Of a DNA stretch of 64,000 bases, positions 15,675 to 23,087 are shown one piece after another; within the stretch, counting starts at the first letter, position 1; each line of letters starts with the position of its first letter. The notes beneath the pieces are model-generated. The model was not told the DNA's origin and ran no database searches. It saw only the letters and a list, made by a program, of their open reading frames with translations. Made by a program: the position numbers and the translations under genes. The DNA is from UM-FILTER-47-13 sp964445195 (GTDB lineage Bacteria; Pseudomonadota; Alphaproteobacteria; Micavibrionales; Micavibrionaceae): positions 124,001-188,000 of the forward strand of contig CAYUKA010000001.1 in the NCBI GenBank assembly GCA_964445195.1, read 5' to 3'.

Positions 15675-17665
15675 GCCCCGTCCCCGGCCTTGATCGAGAC
15701 CAGCAAGGCGCCGTCCTGTACCTGGTCATTCGCGCTTACCGGCAATTCCTCGACGATACCGGCGCAGGCGGCGCGGATGGTCATTTCCATTTTCATCGCT
15801 TCCATGATCAGCAGCGGCTGATCCTTCTCAACGCTGTCGCCCTGCCGGACCAGCACATCGACGATCTTGCCGGGCATCGGCGTGACAATCCGGCCTTCGC
15901 CTGCTTCCTCGTCATCGGTACTGCCATGGATATACAGATGCAGCCTGATCACCCGGCCACCACGGAAAAACGTTATCGTTCTGCCGTCACGATCGGCGGC
16001 AATCAGCGCGTGAACGCGGCGACCGCCAAGGCTGATAGTCAGCATATCCTGTTCGCAGGAGACAAACCGCACGGCCAGCGTCTGCCCGTTCATCTCAAGC
16101 GTAAACGTCCCGTCTGCGCAAAGCGCCTCAATCTCGTAACGGGTTTCCGCATTCATGAAGGTCAGGCTTTGCCGCGCCTGCGTATTCATGCGCCAATGGT
16201 CAGCAACGGCCCACGGATCAGCCGGATCGGTCGCCTTGTCCTCTCCGCCGCCGACACCGGCCATAAACCAGACCGCCGCCAGCGCCAGGTCCGTGTCATC
16301 CGGCGCGCCATAATCCGGCGGCAGTAAATCATCCATATACCGAGCGATAAAGCCGGTATCGACATCACCGGCGCTAAACGCATCATGTGCGAAAATACGG
16401 GACAGGAATTCGTGATTGGTCCGCAAACCGGCAACCCCGCTGCCGGCCAGTGCCGCCTGCATGCGCCGCAGCGCTGCGGCGCGATCATGGCCGTGAGCAA
16501 TAATCTTGGCGATCATCGGGTCGTAATGAATTGTCACTTCGTCGCCTTCATCCACGCCGGTATCGATCCGCGCATCCGCGGATTTGAAAAACCGTTCGAC
16601 CGCGCCTGTCTGCGGCACAAAATCCTGCGCCGGGTCCTCGGCATAAAGCCGCACTTCAAACGCATGACCGGAGAGCCTGATATCCTCCTGCGCCAACGGC
16701 AAAGCCTCACCCGCCGCCACGCGCAGCTGCCACTCCACCAGATCAAGACCGGTGACCATTTCCGTGACCGGGTGCTCGACCTGCAGCCGCGTATTCATCT
16801 CCATGAAAAAGAAGTCGTGCGTTTGCGAGTCCATGATGAACTCGATTGTCCCGGCATTCTCATAGCCCAGCGCCTGCACGGCTTTCACTGCCGCCGCGCC
16901 CAGCGCCGCCCTTACATCGTCGGGAAGCCCCGGCGCCGGCGCTTCCTCCACCACTTTCTGGTGACGGCGCTGCAGGCTGCAATCACGCTCGAACAAATGC
17001 ACGGCATTGCCGTGGGAATCGCCAAATACCTGCACCTCGACATGGCGCGGTTTCTGGACAAACTTTTCAATCAGCACATGATCGTTGCCAAAGCTCGCCC
17101 TGGCTTCGCGCTTGCAGCTCTCCAGCGCTTCGGCAAACCCTGCTTCCGCCTCAACCAGCCGCATCCCCTTGCCGCCGCCGCCGGCCACCGCCTTGATCAG
17201 TACCGGAAACCCGATCGCCTTAGCTTCTTTCAGCAACTGCGCCGTCCCCTGCGTCTTGCCCTGATAGCCAGGCACCACCGGCACACCGGCCTTGTCCATG
17301 ATCGTCTTGGCCCGGTCCTTCAGCCCCATATCGGCAATGGCCCTGGCCGACGGGCCGATAAATTTGATACCGGCCTTTTCACAGGCTTTGGCAAAGCTTT
17401 CATTCTCCGACAGGAAGCCATAGCCGGGATGGATGGCCTGCGCGCCACGCTCGCGCGCCACCTCTAAAATCCTGTCGCCTTTCAGGTAAGAGTCCGCCGC
17501 CGCCGCACCGCCGATATGAACGGCCTCGTCCGCCAGCCGGACATGACGCGCCCCGCGGTCGGCATCGGAATAAACCGCCACTGTCCTGATCCCCAGCCGC
17601 CGGGCCGTTTCGATGATCCGGCAGGCAATCTCACCCCTGTTCGCAATCAATATCGTTTCAAACAT
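15671..17665 (-). CDS. Methylcrotonyl-CoA carboxylase, biotin-containing alpha subunit
   Basis: A 664-residue biotin carboxylase with a carrier domain. From the N-terminus: MFETILIANRGEIACRI (biotin carboxylase N-domain), ATP-grasp with KAVAGGGGKGMRLV near 160, EMNTRLQVEHPVTE near 285, a BT-like middle region, and the C-terminal biotinyl motif IMEAMKMEM with the acceptor lysine at 625. With ivd, mvaB and a carboxyltransferase (23088-24695) in the same region, the substrate is very likely 3-methylcrotonyl-CoA; propionyl-CoA or geranyl-CoA are less likely. I place the start at the second in-frame ATG (17665), the family's usual N-terminus; the ATG at 17683 adds six residues. Confidence 0.93.
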   Translation of the reverse strand: MFETILIANRGEIACRIIETARRLGIRTVAVYSDADRGARHVRLADEAVHIGGAAAADSYLKGDRILEVARERGAQAIHPGYGFLSENESFAKACEKAGIKFIGPSARAIADMGLKDRAKTIMDKAGVPVVPGYQGKTQGTAQLLKEAKAIGFPVLIKAVAGGGGKGMRLVEAEAGFAEALESCKREARASFGNDHVLIEKFVQKPRHVEVQVFGDSHGNAVHLFERDCSLQRRHQKVVEEAPAPGLPDDVRAALGAAAVKAVQALGYENAGTIEFIMDSQTHDFFFMEMNTRLQVEHPVTEMVTGLDLVEWQLRVAAGEALPLAQEDIRLSGHAFEVRLYAEDPAQDFVPQTGAVERFFKSADARIDTGVDEGDEVTIHYDPMIAKIIAHGHDRAAALRRMQAALAGSGVAGLRTNHEFLSRIFAHDAFSAGDVDTGFIARYMDDLLPPDYGAPDDTDLALAAVWFMAGVGGGEDKATDPADPWAVADHWRMNTQARQSLTFMNAETRYEIEALCADGTFTLEMNGQTLAVRFVSCEQDMLTISLGGRRVHALIAADRDGRTITFFRGGRVIRLHLYIHGSTDDEEAGEGRIVTPMPGKIVDVLVRQGDSVEKDQPLLIMEAMKMEMTIRAACAGIVEELPVSANDQVQDGALLVSIKAGDGA

Positions 17666-17750
17666 GGCATTCAAAGTAGCCAAATCGCCCCGGCGGCACC
17701 ATACAAAAGTTTGATTTTCGTAATATTGAAAATATGCTGTGCAAAAAACA

Positions 17751-17780
17751 TTGTATTACTGCAAAAAGTCGGCTTATATT
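17751..17780 (+). promoter_or_regulatory. Possible promoter of the 568-aa unknown gene
   Basis: TTGTAT (17751-17756) and TATATT (17775-17780) lie 18 bases apart, about 40 bases before the start codon at 17820. The -10 box is good (5 of 6) and the -35 box is weak (3 of 6). Confidence 0.35.
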
Positions 17781-17819
17781 GCGCCGCGTCAATCATGTTT
17801 CATAAAGGTACAGGCAGCT

Positions 17820-19526
17820 ATGAAACAATATGTTTCTGACCCGGTTCAAGAGCTTAACCATTATCTTCTGGCCACGATCAATAAGTTTGACTTTGAACGG
17901 CCTGGCATCTGCGTAAGCCGCTCTACGCCCGATACCGGGCACGATATCGACGATCTCGATATCTATGACGGGCTTTATGTCGGCACCCCCACTTATGCGC
18001 GGGTCGCCCGGCACATCCCGACCGGCACAGTCTGTTTGATTACCTCTAAAGCGCCTGAAAACCTGCGCGGTGAACGGTCGCGCGATAAAAAGAAAATCAT
18101 CGCCACAAATGACGGCCTGCAAAAAAGCTATATCGTCAGCGCTTATAGGAGCAGCGGCAAGGATAACGACATATATCGCGTTGCCCGTAAACTGCGCCGT
18201 GACCTGAAGCGCTACAGTGAAGATCTGGAAGAGCGCTGTGAAAAACATTTCACACTGTATGGCGCCCGCATCGGCAACCCCGACCCAGGCACAAGGCGCT
18301 TTAACGCCAACACTCCGACTGAAATCTGGACTAATGGCCGAATTGCCTACCTGCTCGACCAGAATAAAGACGGCCAGTGGGAAGTCCGTTTTTATGCGCC
18401 AACCCGCCGCCGCGATGGGAGTTTCGTGCCGGTTGATATCAGCTCGAACAGGCTGCGCGACAAATTCGCCCGTGTAACACGGCTGGTCGCTACAAGCGAT
18501 AGCTATGAGGAAGCACGCGAAAAAGTCGCCGGGCACTGGCAGCTGATCTCGTCCCGCCTGTGGGACGAAGAAAGCATCTATAAAAGCGAAGGCTGGCTGA
18601 TGCATATCATGCGCGTTATTTCACAGGCGGTGAATAAGGTACGGGACAAAGGCCTGCGTCTTGCCTTCGTCACAAGTGCCGTTGGCCTGACTCTCGGCCT
18701 GATTAGTCCCAAATACGGTATTATCGGCGGCTTGACAGCAGCGGCTATTCATACGGCCATGGACCACATTGCCGATGAGAGCTATATCGGTTCGCAGCAA
18801 GCGATTAAAGAGCTCAATGAAGCGCGCCGCCGCCTGAATATCGAGGCCTATCCTTTCGACGAAAACGCCGCAAATCACTATAAAATCCAGACGCGTCCGA
18901 ATATCTCCAAGCTATGTCCCAAAATCGACCTGGAGCGTTTCCCGGCCGAGGAGTTCGAGTTCCTCGACTCTGAACGCTCCGGCCTGTTGCGCGATCACGA
19001 ATTCGCCGTCGACGGTTTCCGGCCACAGTCAATCAAGGACCAGATCCTGTCGATGCACCAGCGCGGCTTTTCTTCAACCTGCGTATTGCCGGACAGTAAT
19101 ACACGTGTCGATATGTTCCAGAGCGGGCTTGTCCGCCTGATGCACCAGATGCCTGACGGTAATATCCGGATTTTCGCCGGCTATCGGCCGGATAACTGTA
19201 TCGATGAAAACCTGCGTCTGCCGCAAAACTATATAGACCAGCTTGGTCAAGGTGTCATAGCCCTGACATACGACCGCAAGCGCAGTAACTTCAACCACGC
19301 GTTCACCGTCAACTCCCCGTCACTTGATGAAATCCTGGCCGAAATCGAACCGCTGCTTTTCCGGGATCAACCGGAAATCACAGACGGCTTAAAAGTTCAT
19401 TCACTAGACTCTATTAAAAATATCTTCGCGGGTTGCATCGGTATTAAAAAAGACGAGCCAGACGAACCTTTCGTCAGATATCCGGCCCTGCCCGATCTGC
19501 GGGCGATGATGGCGCCAGGTTATTAA
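17820..19526 (+). CDS. Hypothetical protein, 568 aa, with one hydrophobic hairpin
   Basis: I do not recognise the family. Residues 1-275 are soluble, mixed alpha/beta, with many basic and acidic residues. A hydrophobic stretch at about 280-315 (LRLAFVTSAVGLTLGLISPKYGIIGGLTAAAIHTAM) could form two short membrane helices. The remainder is soluble again and contains repeated-looking phrases such as DNCIDENLRLPQNYIDQLGQGV. There is no signal peptide. An upstream ATG at 17739 would add 27 residues, but the ATG at 17820 follows the probable promoter. The gene lies on the opposite strand between mccA and the hydratase gene of the leucine pathway. Confidence 0.72.
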   Translation: MKQYVSDPVQELNHYLLATINKFDFERPGICVSRSTPDTGHDIDDLDIYDGLYVGTPTYARVARHIPTGTVCLITSKAPENLRGERSRDKKKIIATNDGLQKSYIVSAYRSSGKDNDIYRVARKLRRDLKRYSEDLEERCEKHFTLYGARIGNPDPGTRRFNANTPTEIWTNGRIAYLLDQNKDGQWEVRFYAPTRRRDGSFVPVDISSNRLRDKFARVTRLVATSDSYEEAREKVAGHWQLISSRLWDEESIYKSEGWLMHIMRVISQAVNKVRDKGLRLAFVTSAVGLTLGLISPKYGIIGGLTAAAIHTAMDHIADESYIGSQQAIKELNEARRRLNIEAYPFDENAANHYKIQTRPNISKLCPKIDLERFPAEEFEFLDSERSGLLRDHEFAVDGFRPQSIKDQILSMHQRGFSSTCVLPDSNTRVDMFQSGLVRLMHQMPDGNIRIFAGYRPDNCIDENLRLPQNYIDQLGQGVIALTYDRKRSNFNHAFTVNSPSLDEILAEIEPLLFRDQPEITDGLKVHSLDSIKNIFAGCIGIKKDEPDEPFVRYPALPDLRAMMAPGY

Positions 19527-20188
19527 TCGCCTTCTGTGATCGCCTTGCGGGCTCTTTCAAACAGTCGATAATCGCGCCGCTCCGCCAGGCCGGAGGCACT
19601 GCCCTTCTTCTTCGACGACTCATACAAAACGTGTTGCAGCCGCGCAAAACGGTCGTAATGGCGTTCATATTGCTGAACCATTTCGCGGATAATCAGGCAA
19701 CTATCCTGCGCGCTGTCAACAAGCCCGCCCTGCGCCATAATCCTGTGGCGGCGCGCATAGGATTTCTCATACTGCCCGTCAATCAGCGCCGCGATGTCAG
19801 ACTGCAATGGCGCTGCGCACTCTTCCGATACTTCATCCCGCACCAACCGGTCCAGAACCGTTCTGGCCCTGTCCATTTCCTCCTGCATATTCGCCTGCAT
19901 GAAATCGCCCGCTTCCCGCAGCGGCGCAAACTTTTCAGGATGACGGACCATGCAGGCTGCATAGCCCGCTTCCATAGCGGCTTTGTAATCGGCCATGCCC
20001 CTGACAATCGCAACCGGCCCGGCCAGGTTTGCATGCGACGTTATATGACACTCCCCTTCGGCATACGCGGAAGGAACAAGCAAAACCGTCATTGCGAGGA
20101 GGAGTGAAACGACAACGCGGCAATCCATACAACGCATGGATTGCTTCGTCGGCGTTGCCTCCTCGCAATGACGGCGAATAATCCTCAT
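19523..20188 (-). CDS. Secreted hypothetical protein whose signal peptide is encoded by a palindromic repeat
   Basis: The mature part (about 170 residues) is helical, has several cysteines, and I do not recognise it. The N-terminus has a signal peptide ending in VLLVPSAYA before EGECH. The hydrophobic core VVVSLLLAMT is encoded inside the dispersed palindromic repeat at 20087-20173. The ATG at 20188 overlaps the hydratase stop (ATGA) and gives a 44-residue leader that reads through the whole repeat. ATGs at 20137 and 20128, also inside the repeat, give normal 22-25-residue leaders and may be the real starts. The convergent neighbour ends within four bases. Confidence 0.68.
   Translation of the reverse strand: MRIIRRHCEEATPTKQSMRCMDCRVVVSLLLAMTVLLVPSAYAEGECHITSHANLAGPVAIVRGMADYKAAMEAGYAACMVRHPEKFAPLREAGDFMQANMQEEMDRARTVLDRLVRDEVSEECAAPLQSDIAALIDGQYEKSYARRHRIMAQGGLVDSAQDSCLIIREMVQQYERHYDRFARLQHVLYESSKKKGSASGLAERRDYRLFERARKAITEGD
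20087..20173. repeat. Dispersed palindromic repeat, copy A (inside a coding sequence)
   Basis: An 87-bp element with perfect 16-bp outer arms (CGTCATTGCGAGGAGG at 20087-20102 and its complement at 20158-20173). An inner hairpin CAATCCAT / ATGGATTG lies at 20121-20143. The same arms and inner hairpin return at 44717-44799 and 45798-45949. Repeats of this look are widespread in alphaproteobacterial genomes. Confidence 0.85.
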
Positions 20189-20985
20189 TTCTGACGCACC
20201 CAACCCGCTTTGCGCTTCTCCAGAAAAGCCGCCAGCCCCTCCTGCGCCTCGGCTCCGGCACGGGTCCGTGCAATAATCTCCGATGTGCGGTCCATAAGAT
20301 CACCGCTATGCGGCGCGCCGACAACCTCGCAGAACAACGCTTTTGACGTCGCCATCGCCTGCGGGCCGTTCGCCCGCAGCTCGATCATCAGCCGGTGCAG
20401 GATATATTCCACATCTGCCGGGCGGTCGGCCAGCTCATGCACCAGACCGATATCATAGGCTTTCCGGGCGTCGATCTTTTCACCGGTCTGGAAATAGCGC
20501 TTGGCGTGCCGCGCGCCCATCGCCCGGATTACATAAGGGCTGATCGTCGCGGGAACCAGGCCGAGCTTGACCTCGGACAAGGCGAACAGGGCCTTTTCAT
20601 CGGCAATCACGATATCGGCACAGGACACCAGCCCCAGCCCGCCGCCCATCGCCACACCAAACACCAGCGCAATCGTCAGCTTCGGCAGGGTGTAGAATTT
20701 ATGCAGCATCCCGGCCAATTTACAGGCATCCGCGCGGTTCTGATCTTCCGTGTAGCCCGCAGCGCGTTTCATCCAGCCCAGATCAGCCCCAGCCGAAAAG
20801 CTCTTGCCCCGCCCCTCGATAATCACGGCCAGCACATCGTCACGCACGGCCAGCTCGTCCCAGATCGCGGCCAGCCGCTCGATCATGTGCTCGTCAAAGG
20901 CGTTATGACGCTCCGGCCGGTTCATCGTCACCCGCGCCACGCCTTCTTCCTCGAAATTCAGTAGTACAATATCATCATCACTCAT
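20185..20985 (-). CDS. Enoyl-CoA hydratase/isomerase family, probable methylglutaconyl-CoA hydratase
   Basis: A 266-residue crotonase. The oxyanion-hole segments are GKSFSAGADLGWMKR and ALVFGVAMGGGLGLVSCADIVIA. ALSEVKLGLVPATISPYV carries the glutamate typical of hydratases. SAGADLGWMKR is the form seen in LiuC-type 3-methylglutaconyl-CoA hydratases, and the neighbours mccA, mccB, mvaB and ivd support that role. The function is assigned by context, since crotonases look alike. The stop overlaps the start of the next gene (ATGA). Confidence 0.88.
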   Translation of the reverse strand: MSDDDIVLLNFEEEGVARVTMNRPERHNAFDEHMIERLAAIWDELAVRDDVLAVIIEGRGKSFSAGADLGWMKRAAGYTEDQNRADACKLAGMLHKFYTLPKLTIALVFGVAMGGGLGLVSCADIVIADEKALFALSEVKLGLVPATISPYVIRAMGARHAKRYFQTGEKIDARKAYDIGLVHELADRPADVEYILHRLMIELRANGPQAMATSKALFCEVVGAPHSGDLMDRTSEIIARTRAGAEAQEGLAAFLEKRKAGWVRQK

Positions 20986-21050
20986 GCCCCTGTCTTAGCA
21001 TGGGCAGGCCGTTACTGAAAAGCCAGAAGCCAGAAGCAAACGCAGAAATA

Positions 21051-21072
21051 TTGACAAGATATTATGTAATAT
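21051..21072 (+). promoter_or_regulatory. TTGACA box with adjoining ATATTATGTAATAT palindrome
   Basis: A consensus -35 hexamer (21051-21056) is followed two bases later by the palindrome ATATTA-TG-TAATAT (21059-21072), which ends 14 bases before the methyltransferase ATG at 21087. This could be a promoter with an operator inside its spacer, but no -10 box at 16-18 bases is convincing. Confidence 0.3.
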
Positions 21073-21086
21073 GCAAAAAGATTACC

Positions 21087-21725
21087 ATGAAACATTATAG
21101 TCCCCGAAAGATCCGGTGGGAATATAACTTATGGGCCCGCCGTTACGATGACCAGTTTACCAGAAACGGCTATCGCGCCCCCCGTTTCCTGTTCGACAGC
21201 GTATTGCGACGCTTTAACATCAGTGCGTCGCCACTGCATATACTGGATGTCGGGATTGGCACCGGCATGCTGAGCGAATATTTTCGCAAAGCCAACCCTG
21301 GCTGCCATATTACCGGCATTGATATTTCATCGGGCATGTTACGCAAATGCCGGAAAAAGGGGATTGCCGACACTCTTGTTAAAAGAGATTTTGAAAACAA
21401 TGGATTTCCGTTCCCAAACGCCCAATTCGACCTTGTGGTATCAAGCGGCGTATTCGAGCTTATCAACCAACCCGACCGGGTTATATCCGAAATGGGCCGT
21501 GTGCTGCGCCCCGGCGGCGCGTTCGCCTTTACCGTCTATGCTGATGCGCCGCATCACTATCCATGTCATCGTCACGACGATGCGCTCATTGAAGGGGGAC
21601 TGGCCGATGCCGGTCTGGTCATGCACGGTAAGGAGCGTTTCTATGCTTTTGACTATCACGGTAACGATATTTTTTACCATCTTTACTCCGGGCAAAAGCA
21701 GGAGCTAGCCTCAGCACCGCTTTAA
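21087..21725 (+). CDS. Class I SAM-dependent methyltransferase
   Basis: A 212-residue methyltransf_11/UbiE-like protein. Motif I is ILDVGIGTGMLSEYF (near 53-67), the acidic end of strand 2 is ITGIDISSGML, and motif IV is FDLVVSSGVFELI. RVLRPGGAFAFTVYA is the strand that follows. The substrate is unknown; short proteins of this type act on small molecules or quinone precursors. The ATG at 21087 gives the natural N-terminus MKHYSPRKIRWEYNLWA; a longer frame from 21000 lacks a ribosome site. It diverges from the hydratase gene. Confidence 0.82.
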   Translation: MKHYSPRKIRWEYNLWARRYDDQFTRNGYRAPRFLFDSVLRRFNISASPLHILDVGIGTGMLSEYFRKANPGCHITGIDISSGMLRKCRKKGIADTLVKRDFENNGFPFPNAQFDLVVSSGVFELINQPDRVISEMGRVLRPGGAFAFTVYADAPHHYPCHRHDDALIEGGLADAGLVMHGKERFYAFDYHGNDIFYHLYSGQKQELASAPL

Positions 21726-21817
21726 AGCCGTTATCCTTTTATAAACCTTTCTCTTTTAAGCTTTTGGTAAGTCAGGCGTTTAACGTTTTTCATTCAAGGT
21801 TTTTCAAGGGGTCGCTC

Positions 21818-22480
21818 ATGTCCGAACGGGAACAGCTCAAAAAAGTCGAAAATGACAACAAACCCGTCTTTTCACTGATTACGGTTTTTCACCACGACAC
21901 CGACAAAGGCTGGCAGCCCTATGGCAAGATGCAGGAATTGCTGGATTATATTAACCCGGTCGATGACGGCCTGGTGCTCGACAAGAATAATTGCGAGGTT
22001 TATGAGCGCGACCTGCCCTTTTATAAAGATGTCAGCCTGATCAAGATTGCCAGCCTGTACCCGGAACAGGATGACTTTATCCTGTTTTTCATGCATGTCG
22101 GCGATGATTACATCATGCTGAACGGCATGAGCGATTATATTCACGAGGTCAACAGTACCGGCGCGATCCAGCTTGATAAGGACAGCGTATTCGATTACCT
22201 GAAATTCTTTTCCTTCTTTGTCAGCGATGAGGAAACGCTGGAGCCTTTCTATGTTATTGAAGGCGAGAACAGCGAATATCTCGACGGCTTAAGCCAGTAC
22301 CAGAAGAACCGTATCCTGCGCGGCTATAGCGGCCCGCGCCTGATTTCTTCAACGGACAACCAGAGCTATGTGATCGAGTCGCGGCTGATGTTTTGCGGCA
22401 ATATTTATGATGCGAAATACAAGATCACCGCCGATGGCATGATCGTCATGACCGACGACAAACATGTCGGGATTATTTAG
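21818..22480 (+). CDS. Hypothetical protein, 220 aa
   Basis: I do not recognise this protein. It is acidic and soluble, with no signal peptide or membrane segment. It reads as alternating strands with many aromatic residues (DDFILFFMHVGDDYIMLNGMSDYIHEV) and ends IVMTDDKHVGII. The ATG at 21818 has AAGGGG nine bases upstream, so it is preferred to the ATG at 21764. The gene follows the methyltransferase on the same strand after 92 bases. Confidence 0.72.
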   Translation: MSEREQLKKVENDNKPVFSLITVFHHDTDKGWQPYGKMQELLDYINPVDDGLVLDKNNCEVYERDLPFYKDVSLIKIASLYPEQDDFILFFMHVGDDYIMLNGMSDYIHEVNSTGAIQLDKDSVFDYLKFFSFFVSDEETLEPFYVIEGENSEYLDGLSQYQKNRILRGYSGPRLISSTDNQSYVIESRLMFCGNIYDAKYKITADGMIVMTDDKHVGII

Positions 22481-22582
22481 GCGGCTCTCTGTTATCACGC
22501 AGCACCCCGCCCTGCTGTCACCCCGCAAATACGCCCCCTGAAGATCGTATTTTCGATTGACATGTTACGAAAAAGCTACAAT

Positions 22583-22609
22583 ACTGCCTTTTATTTTCTA
22601 TAAGGCAGT
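22583..22609 (+). promoter_or_regulatory. Hairpin that can cover the ribosome-binding site of the next gene
   Basis: ACTGCCTT (22583-22590) and AAGGCAGT (22602-22609) form a perfect 8-bp stem with an 11-base loop. The only Shine-Dalgarno-like bases before the ATG at 22616 (AAGG, 22602-22605) lie in the right arm. A TTGACA (22557) and TACAAT (22577) precede the hairpin, but only 14 bases apart. Confidence 0.4.
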
Positions 22610-22615
22610 ACAGCT

Positions 22616-23038
22616 ATGCAACATGAGACAGCCATGGACTATGGTGAATTTGCAGATCTATGCACTGAATTCTGGCACAGCACAAAAGATTGGTACGACC
22701 AGCGCACAACAGATAACTGGCTGGTTGATGTCATTCAGCATGGAAGAGAATCAAAGATTTTGTCAGAGCTGGGAGCTGCTTTTGCCTATGCTGCATATAA
22801 AGCAGGCTCGGTAATGCCTGCTGTTTTAGGCGGCAGTTACTTTGAAAGAAAGCGCGCAGATCTTGTGTGTTCTTGGGCAGATGAGCATGCTGACGTTCTA
22901 AGCGGCCTTGGCAGGCGTTCCATTGAATTCGTCGCCCGGGAATTGCCAGATGGCCTGAGAACCACGGCGGCTCTGGAAGTTGCCGGAAGCCACGGGTACG
23001 AACACATGGCCGCTGTTATTGAGGCAGGCATGAAATAG
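22616..23038 (+). CDS. Hypothetical protein, 140 aa
   Basis: I do not recognise this protein. It is mostly helical and acidic, with a small-residue-rich central helix (SELGAAFAYAAYKAGSVMPAVLGG) that could be amphipathic rather than membrane-spanning. There is no signal peptide. The codon pattern is less GC-biased than its neighbours, with more T- and A-ending codons, which may hint at foreign origin. An internal ATG at 22634 is an alternative start. The leader contains a hairpin over the ribosome site. It converges on mccB. Confidence 0.62.
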   Translation: MQHETAMDYGEFADLCTEFWHSTKDWYDQRTTDNWLVDVIQHGRESKILSELGAAFAYAAYKAGSVMPAVLGGSYFERKRADLVCSWADEHADVLSGLGRRSIEFVARELPDGLRTTAALEVAGSHGYEHMAAVIEAGMK

Positions 23039-23087
23039 AGCAGACAGAGTTTTTTACTCAGCCTCTGAGCCTGAACGTCCTCTGCGG

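Noticed and set aside
16385..17467. 360-codon open frame on the plus strand
   Set aside because: It is the complement of the mccA biotin carboxylase domain, with no domain, promoter or ribosome site.
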